Shown in pieces: positions 27,118 through 36,713 of a DNA stretch of 64,000 nt (its first letter is position 1; each line of letters opens with the position of its first letter). Below the pieces are notes generated by a model that was not told the origin of the DNA, ran no database searches, and saw nothing but the letters and a program-made list of their open reading frames with translations. The stretch is from Paenibacillus oceani (lineage in GTDB: Bacteria; Bacillota; Bacilli; Paenibacillales; NBRC-103111). The DNA is taken from contig NZ_JACXJA010000010.1 in the NCBI RefSeq assembly GCF_014705615.1, positions 124,001 through 188,000 of the forward strand. Reading direction: 5' to 3'. Position numbers and translations under genes: made by a program.

Positions 27118-30100
27118 TTATAACAGTCCGAACGCTTGCGCAATATTCATGATGATTTGCGCCGCTTGGGCGCGGGTAATATCGGAATGAGGGTCAAACC
27201 GTCCGTCGGGATAGCCGTTCACGAGTCCCCGACCGCTCAAATGCCGGACGGCTTCCCCGGCCCACGGCGACAGGAGCTCCTCATCGGCATATGTTTCCGT
27301 CTGCCTGTCTCCGCTGGCTGCAGCCCCGTTGGCTCCGGCAGCCGGATTGCCGGTGCCGGTTTCCGGTACGTGAAGCATGCCGATGATCCGGTAAGCGATA
27401 ACGGCAGCTTCTTCCCGGGTTGCCGGGTCGTTCGGGCGAAGCTTCGTGCCGCTGCCTTCAAGCAGGCCGATTTGAACGGCGCGCTCCAGCACGGGTGCAT
27501 ACCATGCCGATGTGTCCGCATCGCTGTACCGTTCGAGTGCGGGATAGCCGCCTCCGCTTGAGGCGCCGGAATCCAAGCCGTTGCCCGTAGCAGCACCGCC
27601 GGCGAGATCCAGAAGACGGATCAGGAATGCGGCCAGCTCGGCACGCGTTACCGGAAGATCGGGAGCAAAAACCCCCTCGTCTACTCCATTCGCCAACTGC
27701 CTCGAGGCCAGCAGGCGGACTGTCTGCTCCGACCAATGTCCGGCCAGGTCAACGAAGGAAGGGGCAAAGGCCATAACCGCATATACCCCTGGCTGCCCGA
27801 TGACCGCTTCAAGCCGGCCGCTGTCCGGATCCCATCTCCCGCCTGCATAGTGCCACGTACCCGGCTTATCCGGATCAGCTCGGTATATGGCAAGCAAACG
27901 CCGGTCGAGCTGCTCCCATTTCTCTTCATCGATAGACATCCGTATCCGCAATATTCGTTCGGAATGGGGCAGCCAATCGCCGGATATACCCAGTTCGAAA
28001 GCTCCGGCTGCATGAATGAATCGTATATCTGCAGGCCAGCGAACGTCTGAAGCTTCCCGGACCGCAAGTTCGTAATTGCCGGCGGAGGACGTCTGCGGGC
28101 CTTCGGCGCGAAGCAGCAGCCTGCCGCCAAGCGCCGGATAATACGTATTGCCTAGAAAGAGATCTCGCCATTTTATCGTCTCCGCTCCATCCGTTACAGC
28201 AGGCGGAGTCCCGGGAGGCGTTCCGGCTCCCGGTCCCGTATTCGGATACGATCCGCCTGGATTCGTCCCGGTATCGGAGCCGCTTGTCGCAGTTGTCAGC
28301 ACAACGGCTTCCGAGCGATTGCCCGATTCGTCGTCCGCCATCAGCCGGATTTCGTACGTCCTTCCCGGCTGCAAACCTATTATCGTATAGCGCTGCTGTC
28401 CTTTCACAACCGTTGCGCCACCGTCGTCTTCCGCCTTCCCCCGCTCCCGCCAGTTGACGAGCACTCCGTTCAGATCCGGATCTGCCGGATCGCTCCAGGC
28501 TATCGTAATCTGATCGGTTCCCGCAGCGGCGCTGGCCCCTATAACAGCCGACGGACCAATAAGATCGGCTTTTCCCGCCGTTAGTCCCGGCTTCTCCCGC
28601 AATGCTGCGCCGTCGGAACGATTCCCCGCGGCATCGACCGCAACAATCCGGATCTCGTAATCCGTCCACGCTTGAAGGGAAACAAGCTCAGCCAGACCGA
28701 CGCCCTTGCCGACCGTAAGCTGCCGGTAGCCGGTGCCTGACGTTTCCTTCCATTCGATCAGCATCGATTCAAGATCGTCGTCTTCCGGATCGTTCCATGT
28801 GACGATCAGCTTGCGGTGGCCCGGCGTAACCCGCACATTCGTTGCGGGGTCCGGCGGAGTGCGGTCGTCTGCCATCACTTCAATCAGGAACGTCTGATCG
28901 TACGCCGTAGCAAGCCCGTTGTAACTAGGCGTTCCCGCCTTCACCGTCACTTCCAGCCGATCTCCGGCGGCAAGACCAGCGCCCGGTTCAGGCTCGAACG
29001 ACCAGAGCTTTGCGAGAGCACCGTCCGCTGCAGGGGCAACCGGCTTCAGAACGCCGGCAATCAGCGCCCCCCCTCTCTTCACTTGAACGGCAGCCGCGGG
29101 AAAACCGTCCGTTCTCATATGCTTGGAAAAGACGATGTCGACCGACCGGCCTCCGTTCTCCGATCGCACTCCCGATACGACTGGCGCAGTAGTGGACGTC
29201 ATCGCGATATTGACATCAAAATGCGGCGGCAACACGGTCATTTCATGGCTGTATACCGTTTCGTAGCCGTCCTTCTCGTAGCGTACCTTCCATCTGCCCG
29301 GCGGCACGTCCCAGCGGTATTTGCCGCTTCGGTCCGTAACTTGCGGATTTTGTTGCAAGAACCATTCCGCGTCCCAATCCGTCCAGGCTGAAGCGGCTTC
29401 GTCCCACTGCATTACCGTCGCCTTTACGCCCTCCAGCCTCTCTTCGGGGACGGCCTCATACACATACCCGCTCGGATCGTACAGCCAGGTCGGCTTGGCG
29501 ATAATGCGAAACCCTTCGCTTGTTTTCCCGCTCTCCGAGTTCGGATCCTTCGGCTCGCATTCGATATCGCGATCCACGGCACGGTCAATCTCGGCCAGCT
29601 CATACGACATCTCCTTGTCGATCACTTTTCCGAGACCTTGCCCGGCTACGGCGGTCAGACCGGCAATCAGCGTTCCCGGACCCGGAGCTCCCGCCCCGAT
29701 GGCGAACAGCCCCAGACTTGCGACCCATTTCGCAGACTCTGCAGCCATCATGTCGCCCATAATGTCCTCGTAGGCGTTATGATATCTATGGGCGGAATGC
29801 GAGCTGCATCGGGCGTAAGCGGACTTGATGCGCTCCTGAATGCTGTCCAGCGTCGATTCGAAGCCTCCGCTTCCTTCCAGCGTCAGCCCCATATCGATGC
29901 CCTCGACCAGAATCTGAGTGCCCGTCTTGGCAATCTCGGCGGGAGCCGACAATATTTTGACGTTCCCGCCGCCAGCCTGCTCATAGCGGACGTAAGCGGA
30001 AAACTCGGCGATCAGACTCATGTTTTTCGCTTGATCGCTGCGGATGAACGATCTGACCATTTCCGCAGAGTCGCGGTATCCCGTCGGCGCGGACGGAAAC

Positions 30101-33100
30101 GGCGTCGGAGAACCCGGAGCGAGCTTCGCCGATCCGGAAGCTCCATACAGCGTCCGGCCGTTTACGCTCATCCGCGGCTTGCCCGCGGGATCGTAGGCGA
30201 CTGAGGTCTCCGCATACAAGCTCAGCTCGGCCCGCGCTCCCGAACCGAGGCGCGAAGGCAGATCATAGCTCACGCTGTAAGTTTCTTTGCCGCTTCCGTC
30301 CCGGACCGTCTCCACCTCGTCCGGCTGCGGGATGTCGGCGTCGCGCAGCCACCATGCCAGCGTTTGCCTCAATTCTGTTTCGGTTCTGGGAGCGATGCCG
30401 CTGTCCGCCGGAACTTCATGGTAAGACACATACAAAGGACCGGTGATCTCCTCCATGTTGACCACCTTGATCAGCGACCTGTATATGCCGCTTTCGGTCC
30501 GGTAGGCTCCCTCCCTATGGAATCCGAGACTCACAATCGCCTCGGAGACGGCGTCCGGTTCGTCAAATTCCAGGTCGATGAACATGTTCCCCGGCTCCAG
30601 CAGAAACGGAAACTTGGAAATTCCCTTGTTCGGGTCAAAGCTGTGGTAAAAACCCCAATCGTTGCTCAGCGTTACTTTCGTAAGCCTCGGTCCTACGGAC
30701 GTGTAAATCACCTCGCGGGCATCCGAAGCCCGGGACAGGCCGTTGATCTCGGCTACCGCCGACAACTGGTAGCTGTAATTCACGCCCCGGTCCGGCAGCT
30801 CGACGGCATACTGCCAGACCCCGGAATCGGCGGTTCTGGTCTGGCCGAGCAGCTGTTCGCGTTCATAAATCAGAATATTGCTTCCTGCCGTGGCACGTCC
30901 TTGCAGAAGCAGCTCCCGGGTTTTCGTCCGGTCCGGCGCCTCCAGTGTGACCGGCGCAACGGATATCGTCCGTTGGCCAAGCGAAAGCGTGCCGCTCTCG
31001 GACCCTGCGGTGTATCGGAGTGTGCCGGTCAAGACGGCGGTGCGGTCCGGATAATCGACCGGCAACTTCACTGTCGCCCGGACGAGCTTGCGCCCGTAAT
31101 AAAAGGAGATCGAGCCCGTCTTCACGACAAGCTTGCCGTCCTGTACGGTCCACAACGAGCTTGCCAGCGGCTTCTCATCCACAAGCACGCTACCCGGCAC
31201 CACAGCCCCCCCGGCAGGGAGCGCTACTTCAAATGTCGTTTCGGTAAGCGAAGTGGCGGGCGGACCGACATCCGGAGACCTTGTATACTCGGCTCTTATA
31301 TCGACCGAATCTCCCGGAACCGCGTCCATCGTGCTGACGGCAAAGCTGGCTCCCTTGGTCGCTGGATTCATCCGCTCCCTGAATAAATCGATTTGCACCT
31401 CTTGATCTCCGGCCTCTCCCCCGCGAATCGTAAACGTGCGGCTGTAGCTTTCCGCTAGACCTCGCTCCGCATGGTATATGAGCACCGTATACTCGCCGGC
31501 TGGCAGGTACTCGGAGAATGAAAATCTCGGCATCCATGGGAAAAAAAATGTCTCGTCAAAGCGGCCGTTAGCCGACGTCACCCGGTACATCCAGCCCGAA
31601 TTCCAGGGCATACCCGGCTGAAACATAAGAGTCGGATCGAAAACCCAGCGTACCATTCCACCACCCGCGGCAAAGCTGAATTCCACATGTCCCTCGCGGT
31701 TATCGTCCAAAGTAAAAATCTTACAGCTGTAATCTATTTTGTACTCATTGTATCGCATGCACAACCGGAACTCATCTCCCGGCTTGCCGGACACGTTAAA
31801 CGGATAGTACCTCGAATCGATCCGCTGACCGTTGGATACGTAAGTGAGAACCGGCTCATAGGATTGCATCGTATACGAAGCTATCCCCGACTCGCCGTGA
31901 ACGATCCACGATCCGTCGACATTTTGCCGCTTGACCGTCACACGAATGGTGCCCGGCCTTTTTTCGACCGGCGTCAGATCCTGCTGTACGTCGGTGTCTC
32001 CCACGACCACCGCGAGGGGCGGGAGCGAAGCATGTTCGTTATAGCCGTTAATCCGCAGCTCCACACCGGCGAAAACCTGAACCGCATAACGGCCGTTTGC
32101 ATCGGTTTGCAATTGACGCACGTACCCTTTGTTATCCTGATTGCCGCTGTAAGGCGACACTGTCAGATGAAAGCCTTCGATCGGGCCGGTATGACGGGTT
32201 ACCTGACCGGATAACATAACGAGCTTGCCCCTTTCCAGCGTGACGATCTCCTCGTTTAACCCTTCGGTTAACGTTAAATGCCGCTCGCCAAGCAATTCCT
32301 TCAAGTGCAGAGGGATTCGGCTCAGCTTCACGCTGACCGGATCACCCTTCGCCACCCCTTCGCGAATGCGTAGCCGGCCGGTGTCGTCCGTAATCGCCGA
32401 ACGCCACTCCTTTTCTGCGATCCGGTAATAGGTTCGGACCCCCGGTACGGGTACGCCGGCATCGTCCTGTACCGTAATACGAAGCTCCGTCGATTCCGTA
32501 TCGACGTTCATCGGCTCGCGTACCGTCTGCGATCCCTTCACTTGAACAGAGCGATCCGGCAGCAGAGAAACGCCGCTGACTTTGTCCTTGAGCTGAACGG
32601 TAGCCATACCCGGAAACAGCTGTGTGAACGAGTAGGAGCCAGGACCGGGAATGTCCAGATAAAACGCCGACATATTGGAAGGCGACACCCAAACGAACGC
32701 ATTCGACACGTCGCCCTCTATGTCGAGCTTCAAATTTCCGGTTACGTAAGGGCTGCCGCTGCCTTGCGCATTGATATCCCCGAAGGCAACGGGCGATGAT
32801 ATTACCGTCCCGCTCCGCTTCAACACGGCTACCGCCTGCTCGATCCGTTCTATGCCGAGCGATTCGGCCACGATCCAATCGGCCGTATACAATCCCGGTT
32901 CAGCCGGCGATTCGGTCAGGCCGACCTCCAGCTCTCGTTTCACCAGCTCCGGCTGAAGATCGCCGTTCCCGTCAATCCAGCTGTCGTATTGGATCGATAC
33001 GGACGCCTCGTAACCGCTGTTCGTCGTTTGCAGCGAGATGCCAAGCGGCTCCCCCGCTTTTAAGGCCATCTTCCCGTAAAGACCTACCGATTGCGGTGAA

Positions 33101-34479
33101 AATTCCAGTTTCAGGACACCTTGCTCCAGTGCCAGCGGCTCGCTTTCCCGTCCGGCCCCGTCGACGGCTTTTACCGAGACGCCGACCCGGTCCCCGGCTT
33201 CCAGACCGGCTTCCAGACCGAACGTAAATTTCGTACGGTCCCGGCAAACCTCCGGAAACCCTTCGCACTGTACAGCCGCAAGCGTCTGTTCGACCGGCGC
33301 TCCGCCGTTTTTGGCCCAGCTCAGCTTGTATTCGGTGACGCCACCCGATGCTTTCGGCCAGTTAACCGAAAATCCTTCCTGCGACAGATCGCTTACCGAT
33401 AAGGATGCGCCTGCTGGCCACTTGGGGGACAAAGGCACAGCCTCTCCCACGCGCTGCGACAGCAGCAGCGGCGCACTCGCGGCATAGGTCGATCCGACAA
33501 CCGTCATCGCCACATCTACCAAATCTCCACGGGATAAGCCGGTGAATGTATAACCGCGCGGCAAAATCCCCAGCATCCGGCTGACGGGAGCCCCGCCGTT
33601 AACCCCATAGGAAAGCCCGTAGGCGGCGACGTCCCCGGTTCCTTGCGGCCATTCGATCGTAAACCCGTTGTCGGTCAGCCCGCTGACTGTTAATTGGGCG
33701 TCCGGCGGCCATAACGGGCTGCCCGCTCCTCCCGGAACCGTTATCCGGGTTTCCAGAAGCTCGATGTTGTAAGCCGCGTCGAAGGCGGCCAGCTGTACGT
33801 CGTAGCTTTGCCCCGGCTGAAGGCCGGATACGCTGTAGTCGTAACCCGGTGCCCCCGGCGTATGGGCGATATCATCGCTGAACGACCATTCTCCTCCCGC
33901 CGTTCCTACCTTTCGGACAACAAGAGAATATACGGTCGTTTGCGGCCTTACGCTGGGCTTCCAGTGCAGCTTCATTCTTTTCGTCTGATTCGTCTCCTCC
34001 TCATATGAGACGGCGAGCTCCGCGTAATATTGGAACGTATCCTGCAAACGGATCGTCCCGCTTTTCGTACCGAGGATGTCGGTTTCTCCCTCCTTGCGCG
34101 CCATAACCCTGACCTCGTATTCGACAGCAGGGTCCATACCGGTCTGAATCCACCTCGTCGATATAAACGTTCCCGGATCCTCCCACTGTTCGGGAGATGA
34201 GAAATATCCCGGTGCGCCAAGCGGCTCAAGCCCCGGCCTGCTGTAGAACTTCACCTCATAACTGAAGCGCTGCTCATAGTCCTCGGTGTCATAAGGCGGA
34301 TCCCAATACACCTGGACCTGGTTGCCCTCCATCGGTGCGAAATTCGGTGCGGAATTCCAGTAGAAAGCGGCGTTCGCCTTCCCGATCACGCCGTTCAGCC
34401 CCGGCCAGCCTGCCATCTGTACGAGCATCGCAATTAGGAGCAGCACGGAGATTTTCCGCCTGACCTTCAGCTTTCCCAT
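27118..34479 (-). CDS. Giant S-layer-anchored multidomain surface protein (FN3, Ig-like, SLH)
   Basis: 2453-residue secreted protein. A signal peptide (ISVLLLIAMLVQMAGW) leads to several fibronectin-III-like modules (motifs such as YDYSVSGLQPGQSYDVQL and FTIEWPQGTGDVAAYGLSY). A long middle follows with carboxypeptidase-regulatory-like modules (VQDDAGVPVPGVRTYYRI) and adhesin-like beta domains. A helical, Gly-rich patch (VASLGLFAIGAGAPGPG) comes next, then two more FN3 modules (TYEIRLMADDESGNRSEA) and a Pro/Gly/Thr linker. The last ~200 residues are three SLH repeats (FVDLAGHWSEQ, YSDADTSAWYAP, YADEELLSPWAGEA) that bind pyruvylated cell-wall polymer. No enzymatic domain is recognised; a role as adhesin or polysaccharide scaffold is inferred. 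AGGAGG lies ten bases before the ATG. Confidence 0.9.
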   Translation of the reverse strand: MGKLKVRRKISVLLLIAMLVQMAGWPGLNGVIGKANAAFYWNSAPNFAPMEGNQVQVYWDPPYDTEDYEQRFSYEVKFYSRPGLEPLGAPGYFSSPEQWEDPGTFISTRWIQTGMDPAVEYEVRVMARKEGETDILGTKSGTIRLQDTFQYYAELAVSYEEETNQTKRMKLHWKPSVRPQTTVYSLVVRKVGTAGGEWSFSDDIAHTPGAPGYDYSVSGLQPGQSYDVQLAAFDAAYNIELLETRITVPGGAGSPLWPPDAQLTVSGLTDNGFTIEWPQGTGDVAAYGLSYGVNGGAPVSRMLGILPRGYTFTGLSRGDLVDVAMTVVGSTYAASAPLLLSQRVGEAVPLSPKWPAGASLSVSDLSQEGFSVNWPKASGGVTEYKLSWAKNGGAPVEQTLAAVQCEGFPEVCRDRTKFTFGLEAGLEAGDRVGVSVKAVDGAGRESEPLALEQGVLKLEFSPQSVGLYGKMALKAGEPLGISLQTTNSGYEASVSIQYDSWIDGNGDLQPELVKRELEVGLTESPAEPGLYTADWIVAESLGIERIEQAVAVLKRSGTVISSPVAFGDINAQGSGSPYVTGNLKLDIEGDVSNAFVWVSPSNMSAFYLDIPGPGSYSFTQLFPGMATVQLKDKVSGVSLLPDRSVQVKGSQTVREPMNVDTESTELRITVQDDAGVPVPGVRTYYRIAEKEWRSAITDDTGRLRIREGVAKGDPVSVKLSRIPLHLKELLGERHLTLTEGLNEEIVTLERGKLVMLSGQVTRHTGPIEGFHLTVSPYSGNQDNKGYVRQLQTDANGRYAVQVFAGVELRINGYNEHASLPPLAVVVGDTDVQQDLTPVEKRPGTIRVTVKRQNVDGSWIVHGESGIASYTMQSYEPVLTYVSNGQRIDSRYYPFNVSGKPGDEFRLCMRYNEYKIDYSCKIFTLDDNREGHVEFSFAAGGGMVRWVFDPTLMFQPGMPWNSGWMYRVTSANGRFDETFFFPWMPRFSFSEYLPAGEYTVLIYHAERGLAESYSRTFTIRGGEAGDQEVQIDLFRERMNPATKGASFAVSTMDAVPGDSVDIRAEYTRSPDVGPPATSLTETTFEVALPAGGAVVPGSVLVDEKPLASSLWTVQDGKLVVKTGSISFYYGRKLVRATVKLPVDYPDRTAVLTGTLRYTAGSESGTLSLGQRTISVAPVTLEAPDRTKTRELLLQGRATAGSNILIYEREQLLGQTRTADSGVWQYAVELPDRGVNYSYQLSAVAEINGLSRASDAREVIYTSVGPRLTKVTLSNDWGFYHSFDPNKGISKFPFLLEPGNMFIDLEFDEPDAVSEAIVSLGFHREGAYRTESGIYRSLIKVVNMEEITGPLYVSYHEVPADSGIAPRTETELRQTLAWWLRDADIPQPDEVETVRDGSGKETYSVSYDLPSRLGSGARAELSLYAETSVAYDPAGKPRMSVNGRTLYGASGSAKLAPGSPTPFPSAPTGYRDSAEMVRSFIRSDQAKNMSLIAEFSAYVRYEQAGGGNVKILSAPAEIAKTGTQILVEGIDMGLTLEGSGGFESTLDSIQERIKSAYARCSSHSAHRYHNAYEDIMGDMMAAESAKWVASLGLFAIGAGAPGPGTLIAGLTAVAGQGLGKVIDKEMSYELAEIDRAVDRDIECEPKDPNSESGKTSEGFRIIAKPTWLYDPSGYVYEAVPEERLEGVKATVMQWDEAASAWTDWDAEWFLQQNPQVTDRSGKYRWDVPPGRWKVRYEKDGYETVYSHEMTVLPPHFDVNIAMTSTTAPVVSGVRSENGGRSVDIVFSKHMRTDGFPAAAVQVKRGGALIAGVLKPVAPAADGALAKLWSFEPEPGAGLAAGDRLEVTVKAGTPSYNGLATAYDQTFLIEVMADDRTPPDPATNVRVTPGHRKLIVTWNDPEDDDLESMLIEWKETSGTGYRQLTVGKGVGLAELVSLQAWTDYEIRIVAVDAAGNRSDGAALREKPGLTAGKADLIGPSAVIGASAAAGTDQITIAWSDPADPDLNGVLVNWRERGKAEDDGGATVVKGQQRYTIIGLQPGRTYEIRLMADDESGNRSEAVVLTTATSGSDTGTNPGGSYPNTGPGAGTPPGTPPAVTDGAETIKWRDLFLGNTYYPALGGRLLLRAEGPQTSSAGNYELAVREASDVRWPADIRFIHAAGAFELGISGDWLPHSERILRIRMSIDEEKWEQLDRRLLAIYRADPDKPGTWHYAGGRWDPDSGRLEAVIGQPGVYAVMAFAPSFVDLAGHWSEQTVRLLASRQLANGVDEGVFAPDLPVTRAELAAFLIRLLDLAGGAATGNGLDSGASSGGGYPALERYSDADTSAWYAPVLERAVQIGLLEGSGTKLRPNDPATREEAAVIAYRIIGMLHVPETGTGNPAAGANGAAASGDRQTETYADEELLSPWAGEAVRHLSGRGLVNGYPDGRFDPHSDITRAQAAQIIMNIAQAFGLL

Positions 34480-34547
34480 TAACTTGACGCCTCCTGCCCA
34501 TGCATAGTAATGGGCTCATGGTAGCACGCGCCGTGTCCTCCGATAAA

Positions 34548-34566
34548 TAATCATTTATAATGATTA
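34548..34566. promoter_or_regulatory. Palindrome upstream of the SLH-protein gene
   Basis: TAATCATTTATAATGATTA is a perfect inverted repeat (8-base arms, 3-base centre) about 70 bases upstream of the giant gene. Its minus strand contains TATAAA. It could be an operator; it loosely resembles AT-rich metalloregulator boxes, but not closely enough to name one. Confidence 0.4.
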
Positions 34567-34721
34567 CTCTGCCTGCGGCTGAACAACTTGAAAAACGCGA
34601 TAACCAGCCGGACGGCTTCTTATCGCACTGCATAAAGTACTATCATCGCTCGCACAGCAGCAAGTTCCAAAAAACTCCGCCCGAAATTCAGCTGACGAAA
34701 TCGGCGGTACCCGCCCGCAGC

Positions 34722-35120
34722 CTATTTCGCAAACGTGGTGCAATCCGGCCTATCCGAGGAAGAGCGTTCGTTCCATACCACTTGATCGCCGTATTCTTTT
34801 CCCCAGCTGTACATCATTTGCAGGATCGGCATTAAGCTTTCCCCGTAAGAGGTAAGCGAATATTCGACGCGCGGTGGAACCTCCGCATACACTTTCCGGG
34901 CTACCAGCTGATCCTCTTCCAGCTCACGCAATTGATTGGTTAACATTTTTTGCGTAATGGACGGGATTCGCTTTTTCAGCTCGCTAAATCGTTTCGTTCC
35001 TTCCAGCCCCAGATGCCATAAAATAATCAGCTTCCACTTCCCGCCGATCACAGCAAGCGTCAGTTCCTTCTCACAATTGATCTCTTTCAGATTAATCCGC
35101 TCTTTCAACACATTCGCCAT
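34722..35120 (-). CDS. hxlR: HxlR-family winged-helix regulator
   Basis: 132-residue DUF24/HxlR-type DNA-binding protein. The family core is plain: [41 protein letters not shown], and the wing around [14 protein letters not shown] conserved N-terminal Cys (INCEKE) and a second Cys near the C-terminus are present; related proteins use such Cys to sense electrophiles. The gene is divergent from hxlAB, and in Bacillus subtilis HxlR activates hxlAB in response to formaldehyde, so the same job is likely. The start ([10 protein letters not shown]) is set by GAGGAG seven bases upstream; an upstream start six codons earlier is less likely. Confidence 0.88.
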   Translation of the reverse strand: MANVLKERINLKEINCEKELTLAVIGGKWKLIILWHLGLEGTKRFSELKKRIPSITQKMLTNQLRELEEDQLVARKVYAEVPPRVEYSLTSYGESLMPILQMMYSWGKEYGDQVVWNERSSSDRPDCTTFAK

Positions 35121-35216
35121 GCGCTCACTCCTCGTCAATTCATACGAAATTGCCTATCGATAGAAGTCCCTGTACCCCCAAGTTCAACATCCGCTGCGTT
35201 CTTGATAAACGTCCAA

Positions 35217-35236
35217 TAGTATCCTTACGGTAACTA
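35217..35236. promoter_or_regulatory. Candidate HxlR operator
   Basis: In the 270-base divergent hxlR/hxlA region, TAGTATCCTTACGGTAACTA is an imperfect inverted repeat (14 of 20 positions symmetric, TAGT/ACTA ends). A second symmetric element, ACTTTAAAGT (35241-35250), lies just beside it. Known HxlR sites come as a pair of elements, which fits, but the bases were not compared with a known site. Confidence 0.4.
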
Positions 35237-35390
35237 CCCCACTTTAAAGTGCGTACTTCCTCAATTGAAACTCAACAATTAGAATAAAGCGTGTTACGAG
35301 AAATTACAACCCTTGCCGTCCGGCTCTGCGCAGCCATTGAAGCCACCCGGGGGCAAGCTTACTACATCGAAACAAGGAGCGATTATCCCT

Positions 35391-36026
35391 ATGGAATTGC
35401 AATTAGCGTTGGATCTGGTCAACATCCCGGAAGCTATAGAAGTCGTGAAAGAAGTCGAAGCTTACATCGATATCGTCGAGATCGGCACACCGGTCGTGAT
35501 CAATGAAGGACTGCGGGCCGTAAAAGAAATGAAAGAGGCTTTCCCGAATCTGAAAGTTCTGGCCGATCTGAAAATTATGGACGCCGGCGGTTACGAAGTT
35601 ATGAAAGCTTCCGAAGCCGGTGCGGATATTATTACCGTACTGGGCGTTTCGGACGATTCGACCATTCGCGGCGCTGTGGAAGAAGCCCGCAAACAAGGCC
35701 GGAAAATTATGGTTGACATGATCAATGTGAAGCATATGGAAGAGCGGGCTCAAGAAATCGATGCGATGGGCGTCGACTACATCTGTGTGCATTCCGGATA
35801 CGATCATCAAGCGGCGGGCAAAAACTCGTTCGAGGAGCTTACAGCGATCAAGCGCGTCGTCAAACATGCAAAAACCGCCATTGCTGGCGGCATTAAACTG
35901 GAAACCTTGCCGGAGGTCGTCAAAGCGAACCCCGATCTGGTTATCGTAGGCGGCGGAATTACCGGACAGCCAGACAAAAAATCGGTAGCCTCCGAAATGC
36001 GCGAGCTGGTCGCTCAAGGACATTAA
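35391..36026 (+). CDS. hxlA: 3-hexulose-6-phosphate synthase
   Basis: Joins formaldehyde to ribulose 5-phosphate to give D-arabino-3-hexulose 6-phosphate, the first step of the ribulose monophosphate pathway; here it probably detoxifies formaldehyde. 211 residues, an orotidine-decarboxylase-type barrel. Family motifs are LQLALDLVNIPEAIEV at the N-terminus, VLADLKIMDAGGYE, and a phosphate-binding VIVGGGITGQPDK end. AAGGAG lies 11 bases before the ATG; an in-frame upstream start at 35313 is rejected. hxlB follows three bases later. Confidence 0.95.
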   Translation: MELQLALDLVNIPEAIEVVKEVEAYIDIVEIGTPVVINEGLRAVKEMKEAFPNLKVLADLKIMDAGGYEVMKASEAGADIITVLGVSDDSTIRGAVEEARKQGRKIMVDMINVKHMEERAQEIDAMGVDYICVHSGYDHQAAGKNSFEELTAIKRVVKHAKTAIAGGIKLETLPEVVKANPDLVIVGGGITGQPDKKSVASEMRELVAQGH

Positions 36027-36029
36027 TCC

Positions 36030-36614
36030 ATGACAACACTGACCGAAATCCCTGCACTCACCCGCAGCATCCTACATGAGCTGGAGCGGACCGTCAAGTC
36101 GATCCCGGTGGAAGAGATCGAGCGGCTGGTCGGGCAAATTGCCGAGACAGGTGCCCGGGCAGGCCGCATCTTCGTCGCCGGTGCAGGCCGCTCCGGCCTG
36201 ATGTTGCGCGCCTTTGCCATGCGCCTGATGCATGCGGGATTCCATGCTTATGTAGTTGGCGAGGCGGTCACACCCGGACTACAAGCAGGCGATCTGCTGA
36301 TTATCGGCTCCGGCTCCGGTGAAACCGGCAGTCTGGTCCACATGGCGGCCAAGGCCAAAAAGCTGGGCGCCAGCGTAGCGCTCGCCACCGTCCGTCCGGA
36401 TTCCACAATCGGACAAATGGCCGACACCGTCATCGCCGTTCCGGCTGCGGCCAAAGAAAGAAATGACGGCAGTGCGACCACGACGATTCAGCCGATGGGC
36501 TCCTTGTTCGAGCAGAGCCTCCTGCTCCTTCTCGATACGGTTGTCTTATGCTGCATGGACAGGCTTGGCATCGATTCCGCAGCTATGTTCGGCAGACATG
36601 CGAACCTGGAATAG
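36030..36614 (+). CDS. hxlB: 6-phospho-3-hexuloisomerase
   Basis: Isomerises hexulose 6-phosphate to fructose 6-phosphate, the second step after HxlA. 194 residues with an SIS sugar-phosphate domain: FVAGAGRSGLMLRAFAMRLMH, then DLLIIGSGSGETGS, and a C-terminal catalytic-type region near TTIQPMGSLFEQS. It starts three bases after hxlA, so the two form a tight operon ended by a strong terminator at 36675. Confidence 0.95.
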   Translation: MTTLTEIPALTRSILHELERTVKSIPVEEIERLVGQIAETGARAGRIFVAGAGRSGLMLRAFAMRLMHAGFHAYVVGEAVTPGLQAGDLLIIGSGSGETGSLVHMAAKAKKLGASVALATVRPDSTIGQMADTVIAVPAAAKERNDGSATTTIQPMGSLFEQSLLLLLDTVVLCCMDRLGIDSAAMFGRHANLE

Positions 36615-36674
36615 TCCGAATCGGCAGCCAAGCGAGCCTGATGAGCAGTTGAAGGTTTAGAACTGCAATCCTCT

Positions 36675-36707
36675 AAAAGCCGCAGAGACCCAGAATCTGC
36701 GGCTTTT
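36675..36707. terminator. Bidirectional terminator after hxlB
   Basis: A 12-base perfect stem AAAAGCCGCAGA / TCTGCGGCTTTT (36675-36686 and 36696-36707) with a nine-base loop and T-runs on both sides. It serves hxlAB and the convergent kinase gene. Confidence 0.9.
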
Positions 36708-36713
36708 TAACTT

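Noticed and set aside
30364-31386. Long plus-strand open frame (340 codons) opposite the giant surface-protein gene
   Set aside because: It is a shadow of the minus-strand gene: Arg/Gly/Pro-rich translation with no recognisable motif, while the minus frame has signal, FN3 and SLH domains. The same holds for other plus-strand frames in 27.1-34.4 kb.
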